From contig SMMW01000046.1 of NCBI GenBank assembly GCA_004794655.1, positions 3,992,501 through 4,056,500 on the forward strand: a DNA stretch of 64,000 bases. The letters run 5' to 3'. The notes under the pieces are model-generated. The model ran no database searches. It was given only the letters and a program-made list of their open reading frames with translations, and was not told where the DNA came from. Positions within the stretch are counted from its first letter, which is position 1. Each line of letters begins with the position of its first letter. Origin of the DNA: Marisa cornuarietis (taxonomy: Eukaryota; Mollusca; Gastropoda; Architaenioglossa; Ampullariidae). Positions 1 through 12,160 of this stretch are shown in pieces. The position numbers and the translations under genes were made by a program.

Positions 1-1733
1 GGCGGGTGGGCCAGTCTTTGTTAGTCGCTGCTTCAAGCCGTGCGAGTGCCGCGGACCTGTCTTTTCACGCGCTAATGTACCCGTGTACTCGAAGATATCC
101 AGTTCTGCCGCCTATTTGCCGCTTCGATTTGTTGCAAAACTGAAAGAAAATGTCCTTTTAAGATCCTCTTTTCTTCGTCGTCATCTCTTGATTGTTCTTG
201 AGTCGGCCTGAGTGCATCGGCCAAGAAGTGGCTGCGAGAAAGCCAGCCACCTAGCGTTCAGGTGGGGGGAGGGGGTTGGAGGAACGGAGGGAGGGGGGAA
301 GTGCTCACCGTATCAGATTTCTGCAAGGGACTTTTTACTGCAGACTAGTGCCAAGATTTTTAAATGGTGGAGGGGAAAAAAAAAGTTCCTTAGTACCCCC
401 TCTTCCACTTCTACTTCCCCCCCTACCCTCCCGTCCGCCCCCATTGTTGGCTAGCTACAAGTGAGCAGCAGAGCAAAGCGAGGCAACTTCTTCAGCCTTC
501 CGGCGTTTTCAAATCCGTCATAATCAAGCCCCCCCCCCGCTCCCTTCCCCCCAGTTATTGCTATTTTCCTCCCATTTTGAAAGATTTGCTCGCGCCTTGT
601 CAATAATTCCTGCTGTAACACTGACAAGGCCCCTAGCCTGCAATGGGTCCTTTCGGAAACAGTTGAATGGAAAGCAAAACTGAAAGTTCGAATTAAAACA
701 AACATATAAAAAAATTTATAGTTTGTGAAAAACCTTCGATGTGTTACTTAAGCGAGCTGCGATAAGGAACAGGAAAGGAAGGAGCAGATCAATAAAAAGG
801 AAAAGAATAGTTGATTAAAGTGAAGAGGATACATTGTTATCCTTGGTCTTGTGAGCGAGTTGATAATATAAGGCTTACATGATGCTTTTGATGTAGAAAT
901 CGACGAAGGTCACTTGACATTGTTTTTATTGATCAGATGCAGACCTCAATACTACAGAAAGCTGATTCTTAAAGCGCTTATTTGTTTCTTATTTTTTCTC
1001 TTTAGTTTAATGTTGTGTTGAATCAGGGCCAGTGTCTCTGAAACCGCGAGAATCGAGATGGATTCTTAATGTTTCATGATGGATGTTATTCTTAGGGCTG
1101 GCGCTCAATTCAGTTTTCGAACATCTTTTTTCCCACGTTTGTCCGGTTTGAGAAAAAAGCCTTTTAGGCTTACGAAACGCCAAACAAGCAAAGAACAAAA
1201 CGTTGCAAGGCCGTTATTTTATGAAAGGAAAGCCATGACCAACGTAATCTACGTCCTCGTGACCTTGCTGACCCCACGCTGAAGTGCGCACACACATACA
1301 GAGAAACAAACTCTCACCCGCAAACAGAATTAATAATGCAGATAATTCAACGTCTTCTCTTACTTCCCCTTCCATACTGAATGAATGTGTTTGAAGATTG
1401 AAAAGTGTCTTTGAATGATATGTCTATGGTAAATGTCATGCACATGTTGAATATTATGCTTATTGAATTTAAAAAAAAAATCTGGAAAAAAATCATGCAA
1501 GTATTCCTGATCACAGACTAGCAAGGGGAGACAACGTTGGTCGGTTGATATCTCTTGGCCTGACACGCTCTTACTGCTCAGTGCGCTCGCGGACCCGATC
1601 AAAGCGAACCAATAATATTCTACGGCCTTTGTGTAGACAAAAGGAGTCATCCTGTAACATTTGGTTAGCATCCGTCAAGCGATGTGGATTTGCATAAATA
1701 TGAAGGTATCTCCCTGTCGCCTCAGTACTGTTG
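1..1733. other. non-coding stretch, nothing supported
   Basis: Mixed sequence with C and A homopolymer runs (about 525-540, 380-395). No coding similarity or RNA gene is seen. Confidence 0.6.
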
Positions 1734-2557
1734 CTGAGGAACATCGCTGGTTTCAGACCAAGCAGGAACCCAGTTGAATAGATCGTAAACTATCGCATCC
1801 TGATAAAGAAACATCAACAGCACCAGCGGGACCTCTATCACAACTTCAACGACTTTATAAAAGCGCTTGAGAAAGTCTTGGAGAAGGGGTGTAGCATACA
1901 CTGCAAAAATTCAGCATTTAAATGGACCTTGTTCAAGCTCAGTGAGTGCAGTACCACTGGATAACCAAATGGAAACTTTTATCCAACATCTTTCAGCCGT
2001 CAAGAGTGTACCATCTTTCTGGGAAACACCATGCGAGAACCCGTTCACGACCGTCACACATCCATATCCTTCGGTGGAAGGCCCATGTGCAACCTGCCCT
2101 TTGCAGACGAGACAGTGGAAGCCAAAATCAAACTGCAAGACGAACCAAAAGTCTTACAGAAAGACAGCACGAACGCATATGGAATAGAGAGCAGGAAGGA
2201 CAAGAGCAATGACATTGTTAACGACAACTGCAAAGCAGAGATTTCAATAAACAGAGCACAGCTCGAGAACGTGAACAGTTTCTCAGTATTTAGGGGAGGG
2301 CAGAACTCTTTCCAATGACGAAAGCCTGAGGAAGCTACTCCGAGTCTCGTACAGGGATCGCAGAGCCAGTGACTTTGTACTGAGAATGGTCATCGCCCTT
2401 GCTGGACACCAGGAACCCCTTCTGGCAACACTGACATACCGCAAGTTGGTCTGGTTCGGTCATGTGACCCAGCACGATACTCTGTCCAAAATCGTCCAAG
2501 CTATCTTGGAGGGGGATGGTCGACGCCGAGTGGACAACTGGATGCAGACGTGAAAGA
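1734..2557 (+). mobile_element. LINE reverse transcriptase relic (3' part of RT ORF, broken)
   Basis: Several frames read as pieces of one non-LTR retrotransposon RT: NIAGFRPSRNP then a stop, ILIKKHQQHQRDLYHNFNDF at about 1790-1855, HTSISFGGRPMCNLPFADE at about 2058-2110 (the catalytic FADD box degraded to FADE), AYGIESRKDKS, and LRKLLRVSYRDRRASDF to KLVWFGHVTQHD at about 2327-2490, ending GDGRRRVDNWMQT and stop. The motif order matches the C-terminal half of this LINE type, common in mollusc and fish genomes (family recognised from motifs). Stops and frameshifts show it is dead. The 5' part is missing. Confidence 0.8.
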
Positions 2558-5500
2558 ATAAATTTTCACGAATATAAAGATATAACTATACTATCTTCAT
2601 CACATAGACTCATTGTTAAAGATTTAGCCTGTCTCCTTACACAAAACTAACATCACACAGATCGTGAGGGCTGCACGCAACACAAATGAGTATTTCACAA
2701 TGAAAATGACCAGATTAAATTAAGTGAATGAAATGTAAAATAATTTATATTTCCGTGTGAACTTTGCGCTTTTTAAATTAATGTCTCTGTAAGTAGCACT
2801 CACTGTTTAAAAGAATTTAAAAAAAGACCTTTCCTGTCCAAATTATACCTACTCTTGATCCCTGTCACTTTTATTGTAAGGTCTGTAAAGAAGGTTTAAG
2901 TAGAGGTTTGAGTAGAGTTTGAATGCGAGTGACATGCAGTGCTATTTACTTCACTCACAAGAGGCCGTAAGCATGAGAATTGTTTTAGTGCATGAGTAAG
3001 GACTAGAGATTTTGACAACGATTTTAAAAACAAAACCGTTGTGTTGACTTCTCAGTGGCCTCTGCTGTCGCAGCCTGGGTCATTCAGCGCCGCACTGCTC
3101 CGATGAAGCGAGAGCCCGCCCACTGCTATCAACCAGGAAGGCGAGGGTTTAAAGGAGACTAAGAGCAGATTTAGTAAACCGACAGTTACTGAGAATGAAT
3201 GGAATAGATCCCGCTGAAGTCAGTTAAAATTTTAAGAAATCATCTTGTTATCTCTGACTGAAGAAATAAGTTGCTTTTCTGAGCGAATTTACAAACAGCG
3301 CACATTCCATCGGGCATTAACTTGTGTGATCTCACTTTGCTTTGGGCAGTAGCAATCCTAATAAATTCAAAGAATATCTTTTGGAAATTAACATTTCATA
3401 TCATTACAGGCGTTATAAAGTGGTGAGAGCCAAACAGGAGGTAAAACTTGTCAAAACAAAAGCTTTTAAAATCCTTACGACAGTGATTCTATTATTTTTT
3501 AGCATAATTGCCAATATTCTATGAGCTGTGTTGTCTTTCTTTCAATTTTAACTTTTATTATGACAATGTAGAGTTTATTTAACTAAATTTGCTTGATTTT
3601 TCTTTTCAATTTACTATTAATGTAGACAGTATTTTTTACTATCAATAGAGGCATTATGTTTTATTATTGACGGAGGCAATATTTTCCCTAAAACACTCGT
3701 TCACCTACAAGCATGAATTCTATGATGAGTGAGTTACTGTTACATTAATTTTCAGTGTCTGATAATGCAAGTCACTTGTGATTAGAATTGCGTCTGAAAA
3801 CTGCATCCTCAATTTGTTTAGCAGCAAGACTACTTATACAAATTTGCATTGCTGGAGTTTTTAAGACCTAGATGCTGTATTAAGAACAGTCTATTGTTGC
3901 ACTGCATTGCTAGTGTTATCAGTGCCTGGCGTCGCTCTAATTTCGTATCTGCTACACCTTTAATGCTAATCATACAGTGAATCATATTACTGAGAGTTTG
4001 CAATGGACTTTTTAATTATCTCTTTCCTCTCGTGGTGCATTTCATTGGCCAGTGATCATGGAAGGGGAATTTTGGAAAACCAACTTGTGACCTCTGATTG
4101 GTCAAATACTGCAATTCTTTCCATTGGTGCACTTCCGTCTAAGTAGAGTAGAAATATTCCACCTTGACTTCTAAATTGGTGTCAGGGTCAATGCATGAAA
4201 CTTCACCGGAAGTTGTCTTCCTTTTCATTTCCGAATTCCACATATACACAAGAACTCATTTCCTTTGCTGTCTAGCAATATGTTGGTCAAAATCTAGAAA
4301 TTCTAGCTTAAGTTTCATTGGTCCAACGAAAAACTTCCTCTGAAAACAAGTGAAGAGTAGGTCCCAACTCTACAGAGCGCCAGCATTTAATTGTCTTTAA
4401 GTGGTGTAAATATTCAAGTCAGATAAAGTTGCATGTATAAAAGTAAATGTTCTTGATATGACGGACCTGACCAAGAAAGATTCTTCCCTTTACAGCCATC
4501 ACTTAGTAAAAATATAAAAGATCTTTCATATTTCAAGATGCTAGCTAACCTTCACAATACTTGAAAAGGAGCAAACTAAATAAACCGTTTTTCCGCCAAA
4601 GGAATTCAACTACAATAATTTTTTACTAACTTTTATGAAGTATTTTCAATGATCATTTATACCATATTTGGATTTGATATAAAACTAAATTTGTTAAATT
4701 GAAACTATGCAAGAAAAAGAAATTATTATTTATTCATCATTTCTTCAAGTCATACCATCATTATTAAGAGAAAACTCGCATCTTGTGATCAGACTGAGCA
4801 AATGAAAGGATCAGAGTATCACCGCCTGTTTGCTGCCTTCACAAATTTAGATGATAGCAAACTGACAACTGCCACACCAAACATAAAAAACAGAGCAACA
4901 CTGTCCATCTAAGTTTATTTCCAGGACATCAGTCGAACTGTACAATGTTGTCTTCCTTTAATTCTATTCTGACACGAAAGTTGCATAAACTGTAGCAATG
5001 CCAGGAGGCTGCAAGTCTCCTTTAAAGAAGCTACAGAATGACTGAGGGCAGCTGCTGCAGTGAACAGGATCGCCGTCCTCATTGGCGTACAGAGCCTCTT
5101 GTCGGAGTGAGAGCGACTGATGATACGTTTTTATATCCGTCCCTGCCTGTTGGTACTCTCTAATCTGTTCGACTTACTGCATGTGTAATCCGCTGTGGCT
5201 ATCACACAAATATTCTTCACATTCATTAATTTGTCCGTGAAAACAGTTTTTGTGATATCCTGTATTATTTCAATATTTATGTAAGAATACATATTGTAAT
5301 CATATGATATATGATTATGATTGCATGTTCGCAGTCTGTTTTATTTTCTGAACCATGACGACAGATAGACAACTTTTAGAAACATTTTCTGACTTTCTTT
5401 TCACGCCACCATTTTTTTTACAACGCGGAAATAAATGCTATTGCCATCCTTGGTTGTTTTTTGTTTGTTTGTTTTTTTTTTTTTTGACTGAACGGTTCTC

Positions 5501-6744
5501 GTTCCTTTTTCTTTCTCAAAACACATCCCGCTGAGCTGGCCGTTTGTCTATCGAGCTCACGAAGCACATCGAAGGGTTAAGTTATCCACTGAAGGTATTT
5601 GGCTGCCACCGAGGTAGCGTTACCTCCGATCCGTAGGCATAGGAACATTTCTGAAGGGGCGGCTGCTGGACCAAACTATAGCGGACCTGTAGGCTATCTG
5701 CACCTGTTTGCAAATTGAGGATCTCAAGTCAGTCTCTATGGCCCTCGGTGATTATCTGAGACTGGAAACAACTTGTCTTTCATGGCCTTGCCAAACACCA
5801 GTCATGATGATAACAACGAACTCTGTTACCGTGAAGCTGAGAGAGTTCAGGGCTAAACAAGAACGTGTTGTCAGAGAATGTCCAGACGACTGAACGGCAA
5901 AGACAAAGGTCATCGTCTGCTTCTGTCACGTCCTTCTCTCTCTCTCTCTCTCTCTCTCTCGCTCTCTCTCTCTTTATCTTTGCACACCACTATCAAGTCT
6001 GCATATTCACATCAGCCGTTGCCAGTTTTGTCGAGGATTATGCAGGCAAGGCCTTCTTAAGTATCAGGGTCAACCTGTCGGAGAATATCGACCCAAGAAT
6101 GTCATTATGAACTTGAGTTGACCCGAGGTTTCCTTTTTGAACGGGTCGAAATCTTTGTACCAGAAGAACTAGAGCATGTAGGAGATGTTATAAGCCTCAA
6201 CACGTGCAGGCATTTAATGGCCTGTTTTGAAGAAAACGCACTTTGCTGCTTGAGAAGATTTTGCTTACCCGCTTCGTTGCTGAGCTGAAACCATAAGCTG
6301 CTTCGGTCCTTTCTTTAATGTTTTGACATGCCCCATAAACCTGGCGATTGTTTGCAAACTACTCTTAATAGATGATCGGAGGTTAAGTAATCCTTTCTGC
6401 GTGCCAAGATTTCCCAAAGCAGCAGCTGTGCATAATGTGTTCCATGCTACGAATTGACTGAAACAGCTGTGAGCAACGCACGCGCGCGCCGTGTGTCGTC
6501 ATAGACTAGCTGTCTTGAGTCCCTGCTCGTGGAACAGGTCTGCCCTCCCCTGGGCAAAGACGAACGTAGGTTTCGGCTTCACAATGTCTATTCTTCATGC
6601 CGATGCCATGTGCTCAGAAATCCTCCTTGCCTCAGAAATCCGCCTGTATAATGTGCATGCGTGGTTGTTAAATAGGGCGGAGTCGTATGCCTCGAAGGCT
6701 TCTCTCACAAGTTAGAATCATGGGTATGTAGGTCTAGACTTCCC
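2558..6744. other. AT-rich non-coding stretch
   Basis: Largely AT-rich sequence without a credible exon. Short open frames (for example 3342-3524) lack recognisable motifs. A (TC)n repeat sits at 5937-5974 and a CGCG-rich spot near 6480. Confidence 0.6.
5937..5974. repeat. (TC)n microsatellite
   Basis: About 19 TC copies with one G interruption. Confidence 0.9.
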
Positions 6745-6965
6745 AAATAGCAATGAAACATTTTATAAACATTTTAAAAACGCTAACATGGTTGTAATAA
6801 TGTAAAAGTTTGATATGAAATATTTTAGAAACATTTTAGAAACATTTACCAAATAAACATTTACAACTGAAACATTTTTGCAAACATTTTAAAATGGTAG
6901 GAAACATAACATTTAGTAAAAAATATTAAATAAATGTTATGTAAACATTTGCAGGAAAACTTCTT
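6745..6965. repeat. AAACATTTT-reiterated interspersed repeat
   Basis: AAACATTTT and its variants (AAACATTT, GAAACATTTTAGAAACATTT, AACATTTAC) recur roughly every 10-25 nt, with the reverse form ATGTTAT also present. The pattern recalls AACGTTTT-rich interspersed repeats seen in many aquatic invertebrates, with CG decayed to CA. The family is unassigned. Confidence 0.5.
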
Positions 6966-7146
6966 AGGATGTATTGACTTTCTCTGACCTCGAAAGCCCT
7001 TAATATTGTTGATGAGACTGGAAGGACTTCCTACGACCTGTTAAATACGACTACGGTCATAACTGCCGACCACCTAACAGTGTGTTCAATAAGTCGAGAA
7101 TATAACAAATCTGGAGAACGAATATCGAGTAATGTTAGGTCAAGGA

Positions 7147-8128
7147 ACATTGCTTATCCAGATACAGCACATTGTGACGTATTATGCATGTCTAGGAACA
7201 TGACTTACTAAGCTATAACATATTGGGACGTGTTATACATGTATAAGAACATGACTTACTCAGCTATAACATATTGTGACGTGTTATACATGTATAAGAA
7301 CATGACTTACTAAGATATAACATATTGTGACGTGTTATACATGTATAAGAACATGACTTACTCAGCTATAACATATTGTGACCTGTTATACATGTATAAG
7401 AACATGACTTACTAAGATATAACATATTGTGACGTCTTATACATTTCGAGGAACATGACCTAGCTAGTTATGACATATTTTCAAGGAACATGACTTAGTT
7501 GTGACGTGTTATACATGTCTCGCAATATGATGTACTAAGATATAACAGACTGTGACGTATAAGAACAGGACATACTAAGATATAACATATTGTGGCGTGG
7601 TATACATCTCTAGGAACATGACGTACTAAGCTACAACATACTGTGACATACATATCTAGGAACATGCCGTACTAAGATATATTGTGACGTGTTATACATG
7701 TATAAGAACATGCCGTACTAAGATATATTGTGAAGTGTTATACATGTATAAGAACATGCCGTACTAAGATATATTGTGACGTGTTATACATGTATAAGAA
7801 CATGCCGTACTAAGATATATTGTGACGTGTTATACATGTATAAGAACATGCCGTACTAAGATATATTGTGACGTGTTATACATATATAAGAACATGCCGT
7901 ACTAAGATATATTGTGACGTGTTATACATGTATAAGAACATGCCGTACTAAGATATATTGTGACGTGTTATACATGTATAAGAACATGCCGTACTAAGAT
8001 ATATTGTGACGTGTTATACATGTATAAGAACATGCCGTACTAAGATATATTGTGACGTGTTATACATGTCTAGTAACATATATAGCGTGCTAAGAAACAA
8101 CATGGCGACGTGTTACTAAGAAATAAGG
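7147..8128. repeat. two-register minisatellite (51-bp then 46-bp units)
   Basis: From about 7200 to 7450 the unit is about 51 bp (TTGTGACGTGTTATACATG, TATAAGAACATGACTTACT, MAGMTATAACATA). After a degenerate middle it becomes a very uniform 46-bp unit from 7682 to about 8060 (starts at 7682, 7728, 7774 and so on, about eight copies), in which ACTTACT has become CCGTACT and the AACAT before ATTGTGAC is lost. The uniform part looks recently amplified. Confidence 0.9.
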
Positions 8129-11100
8129 TCTTTCATTGTCCTCCTTCATTTATTCTGTCCTTCCTTTCTTTTTTTAGTTCTGTTTTTCTCTTTGTTTCAC
8201 TTTTCTTTGATTTTCGTCTCACGCTAGTATATTTTCTTTCCGTCTTTTTACTTTCCCTACCTATTTCTTTCATTCTTTCTTTCACTTTCTTGTTGCCTTC
8301 TTCTACTCTCTACCTCACTTATTTTTTTGTCGTTTCCGTTTTTTTGTCTTTATCTGTCTACAAACTAGAGATTTGCCTATTTATGTTATTGTGCTTCTAC
8401 AGCAGAGTGATATTGTACTTATGACACAGAGGATAACAGCTGCCCGTTGTCCACATCACCACTGTCCCAGAGGGGTGTCCCAGTGACAGTGTGGCCCTGA
8501 CCATGATCTTGCTGTCTACGCTTGAGTTCTCTTTCTACCTGCTCCCTTCCCCCACCCCCCGTCCACAAGTAGCAACAGGGCGGTTAGTACTTGGTCTGCT
8601 CTCTAGCAGCCAGGGAACTGGTTGGCACACACTCCAACATCTGCTGCTTACATTGCACACTGAACCAATTTGTTCTTTTGCCGTGCGATTTACACTCCTT
8701 CGTCATCAGCGCTTTAGTCTTTGTTCTGACAGCACAGCATGAAACACAACTCCATCAATGTCACACCAACAATTCCTAAACTACTAGAGCTGAATGCGCC
8801 AGTACATACTGGTTACTCTTTGTGAACAAGCTTATGGGACCGAAATATATATCATATATACTTTAATGACGAATATATTTAATTTTGGGTTGGGGTAGAT
8901 GTGTTCAACCATGCGTGAAGACAGTGTTAAGACGAGTGTTGGTAAATGTTGTATAGCTTTCATAAATCGTCATCCTGACTGACACAATAATTAATTAAGT
9001 GTTTTGTTTAATTTTGTTTTCTTATTTTCTACTACACCCTCTCTCTCCTCCTCTTTCTCTCTCTCTATTTATATTCTCCCCCTCCTAGATGAATGTTCCG
9101 TGTGTGCGTGCGTGCACGCGCGTGTTTGTGTGTGTATGTTCTCTCCGTGCGTGTTATCTGTATGTGTATACGTCCCCCTGCGCGCCTCTTTCTTTTTCAC
9201 ACTTTCCATTTGTTTGTTAATGTGCATGCATGATGTGTGAAGTTTGTGCATGCTTATACGTGGTCTATGAATGTCCATGTGTATGCACGATGTTTGTATA
9301 TTCATGCATGTATATGCGTTACATGTTTCTGCATATATATACGTCTTGCAGGTGTGTATGAGTACATGAACACGCGTATCGGTACGTTGGAGCGCGCGTT
9401 CCTTGCTCCCACCGCCTGGCTTGTGTCTTTCGTTTGCTTTCTGTTTTCACTCCCATCTTCTTTTTCCGGACGTTGGATCTCTCTCTCTCCATCCCTCTCT
9501 CCCTCTTTCACTCTCTTCCTCACATGCTACTAACTGATCACCTGTTAAACATAAAGCTTAGTGAAATCTGTCCATTGTATATTTCTGTGAAACGCAGCTC
9601 TCTAGTCTTCTAACTTGCAATTTTCCCAGTCTAGTTCAAGAAATAATAAAATGACTAACAGTGAATGATAACATGCAGTTTACCGACTGACAAGAAACAA
9701 AGGCTTTCCATTCATCGACCTATGATGTGATCTAAGAAGTAAGTTTGTGGATAATACAGAATTAACTTTAGTAGCGTGCAGACGCACCAATGTTCATTTT
9801 CACTTTTGTTCCTTCTTCTTCTTCTTTTTAGTTTTCATGTCAAGCGGCGGCAGCATTCGAGTCATGATTAAAAAAAAAATCAATGTAACCGTAGATGAAG
9901 GTTGCTTTCGATGATAGCAGTCATCCATTAATAAATAACCACGACTTCAAGGCTCATTTGCTTTATCGGTGTTATGTTTCATTTCCCATTTATATATACG
10001 TACCACCAGAGCTCATCATATCATAACGGGGGACATTTCCCACCTTGCACCACACCTCGCGCTGTGTCAGTGTAGGAAGCTTGGGCTGCTCGTAACACGC
10101 AAGGTGTCCGCTTTCCTCTCATCCTGCCACAGACCACATTCCCCCCACCCCCATCACCTCCTCCTCCCTCCCGACCCCAGTACGAACCATTTCCAGAATT
10201 GTCTCCCTGTCGCTGCCACGTGGTCTCTGAGATATCAGGATGGCATATCGTCTTGATTGATGAACAAGCTCCGAGCTGGCCAGAAGGATGAAAGATAATT
10301 GGCTAATCAGACAAAGAGCCAAGAAACCGTTTGGGGGTGGGGGGTGGAAGTGGGGTTGGGAGGAGCGGAAGCCAACACGCTCTTTTTTCCACGTGAGAAG
10401 GTGAGACTTTTAATTAGCCTTTGCGCCATATGCAACACCGTGTCCGTCTCCGCCTCTCGTTTTTCGTTGGCAGCTTGTATGCGCGCCCTGCATTACACAT
10501 GAGTGATAATACTTTGGCGCTTTATCGACACCGCGCTCTGTGGAAACCTCGAACACACGTGCCATGCGCGCACTCCGTGCATGAGTGGTTACAAAGACCT
10601 ATCTATTTATTACATATTTTTCAACAGATACTCTCGATGAAGCCTATTTGCACATACGTGGCGAGAATGCATTGCATTGCACTTCGTGATTGCCACAATG
10701 TGCACAGAATAAAGTTGACCGTTACGACCTCTGAATCCACCGTCTGAATCCGAAAAGAATTGGAACACAGCTTTATGAACGGGATGAGGAAGAAACTGCT
10801 GATAAATGAATATTCTGACATCTAAATTATGTTTGTGTGTAGACTAGATTCAACAAATGTTTGACGTAGGTGTGATGGGGATAAAAAGCTTCACATTTCT
10901 CTGGGCATAGACATAAAAAATGCAGAAGAGATCCGAAACCCCACATGCTCGGAGACCAAGAATGTATTTTGCAAGTTTCGTGTATGGCCGTAATGTGAAA
11001 AGAGTGAAAAATGTAATATATATATATATATATATAAATATATTGGTGTGTGTCCCGTTAAAGGACTAGTGGGGTGCAAAATCTGATTCTACTGGCTGGA

Positions 11101-11985
11101 TAAATGTCAGAATAAGATACTATTTCTCCAAATCTGGGTGAATGTACCCCTTTCATTCTCGAGCTACACGCTTTCAAACATCCCAATGCACAGAAAGATG
11201 TCAAAGATGTCGTCACGTTTGTACACATTAACATAATACACTTTTTTAAATATATGATGCCAGCTTTCCCATTGACTGAGGCCTTCACTTCTTAAACTTG
11301 CACGTGCAATCCTGACGTCTGTGTTGGTGGTGGTGATCTTTTTCTATCCATCCAGGTTTGGAGAAATAGTATCTCGCACACAATCAATAGAAAAACAATT
11401 TTTGCACTGTAGGAATAAGAAGGCCACTGAGGACAAATTCATAACTACGCAAACAATTAAAGAAAAAAAAAAGAACGGAAGGAAGGAATAAATAAAAGAA
11501 AGCAACAAGAGAGAGAGAAAGTGAGAGAGGAGAAAAGGCAAGAACTGTTGTGATTTCCCTAAGCAGGTGTGGTGAGCAAGGCAGCCTTATCTACTCTTTG
11601 TCCCCCCGCGGGTACAACAAGCATGGTGGACCTACCGTAGAAGGCGCGGTTGTAGTTTGTGTCGACTGCGGGAGGTCGCACAAAGACACCCTTTGAGCTT
11701 TAACCACTGACCACGCCACTGGACGTCATCTGCACTCAGTTCGGGGGGCCTGGTGCTTTTTTTTTCTTTTTCTTTTTGCGTCCCTCGGACCGTGACAATA
11801 CCCCAGCAGGCTGTCTATCCACTATCGACAGCCACCCAAAGAGGCCGGGTACATAAAAGTCGCGTTGGTATGTTTGCGTAAGGGTTTATGGGTGGAATAA
11901 AGTGTACCGCACTCAGTTTCTTCATCCATGTCTGAAAGGATTAATGACCACTATTCAGACCGAGAAGCGTGGTGCCACAAAATTA
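8129..11985. other. non-coding stretch with low-complexity patches
   Basis: A T/C-rich patch at 8130-8350, TC then TG-rich sequence at 9040-9380, a (TC)n patch at about 9478-9515 and (AT)n at about 11014-11042. No gene is seen. Confidence 0.6.
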
Positions 11986-11988
11986 TTT

Positions 11989-12054
<66 letters not shown>
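11986..12054. repeat. (TTTC)n microsatellite
   Basis: About 17 uninterrupted TTTC copies, followed by T/C-rich degenerate sequence to about 12160. Confidence 0.95.
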
Positions 12055-12055
<1 letters not shown>

Positions 12056-12160
12056 AGCCTATCTGTTTCTTGTTATTCTATCCTTTTTCTTTTATTTCTG
12101 TTTTATTCTTTCTTTTTCTTTCGATTCTATTTTCCTTTCTTTCTGTTTATTTATTTATTC

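Noticed and set aside
7147..8128. Possible CRISPR-like array
   Set aside because: Units are directly tandem without unique spacers, and the genome is a metazoan one.
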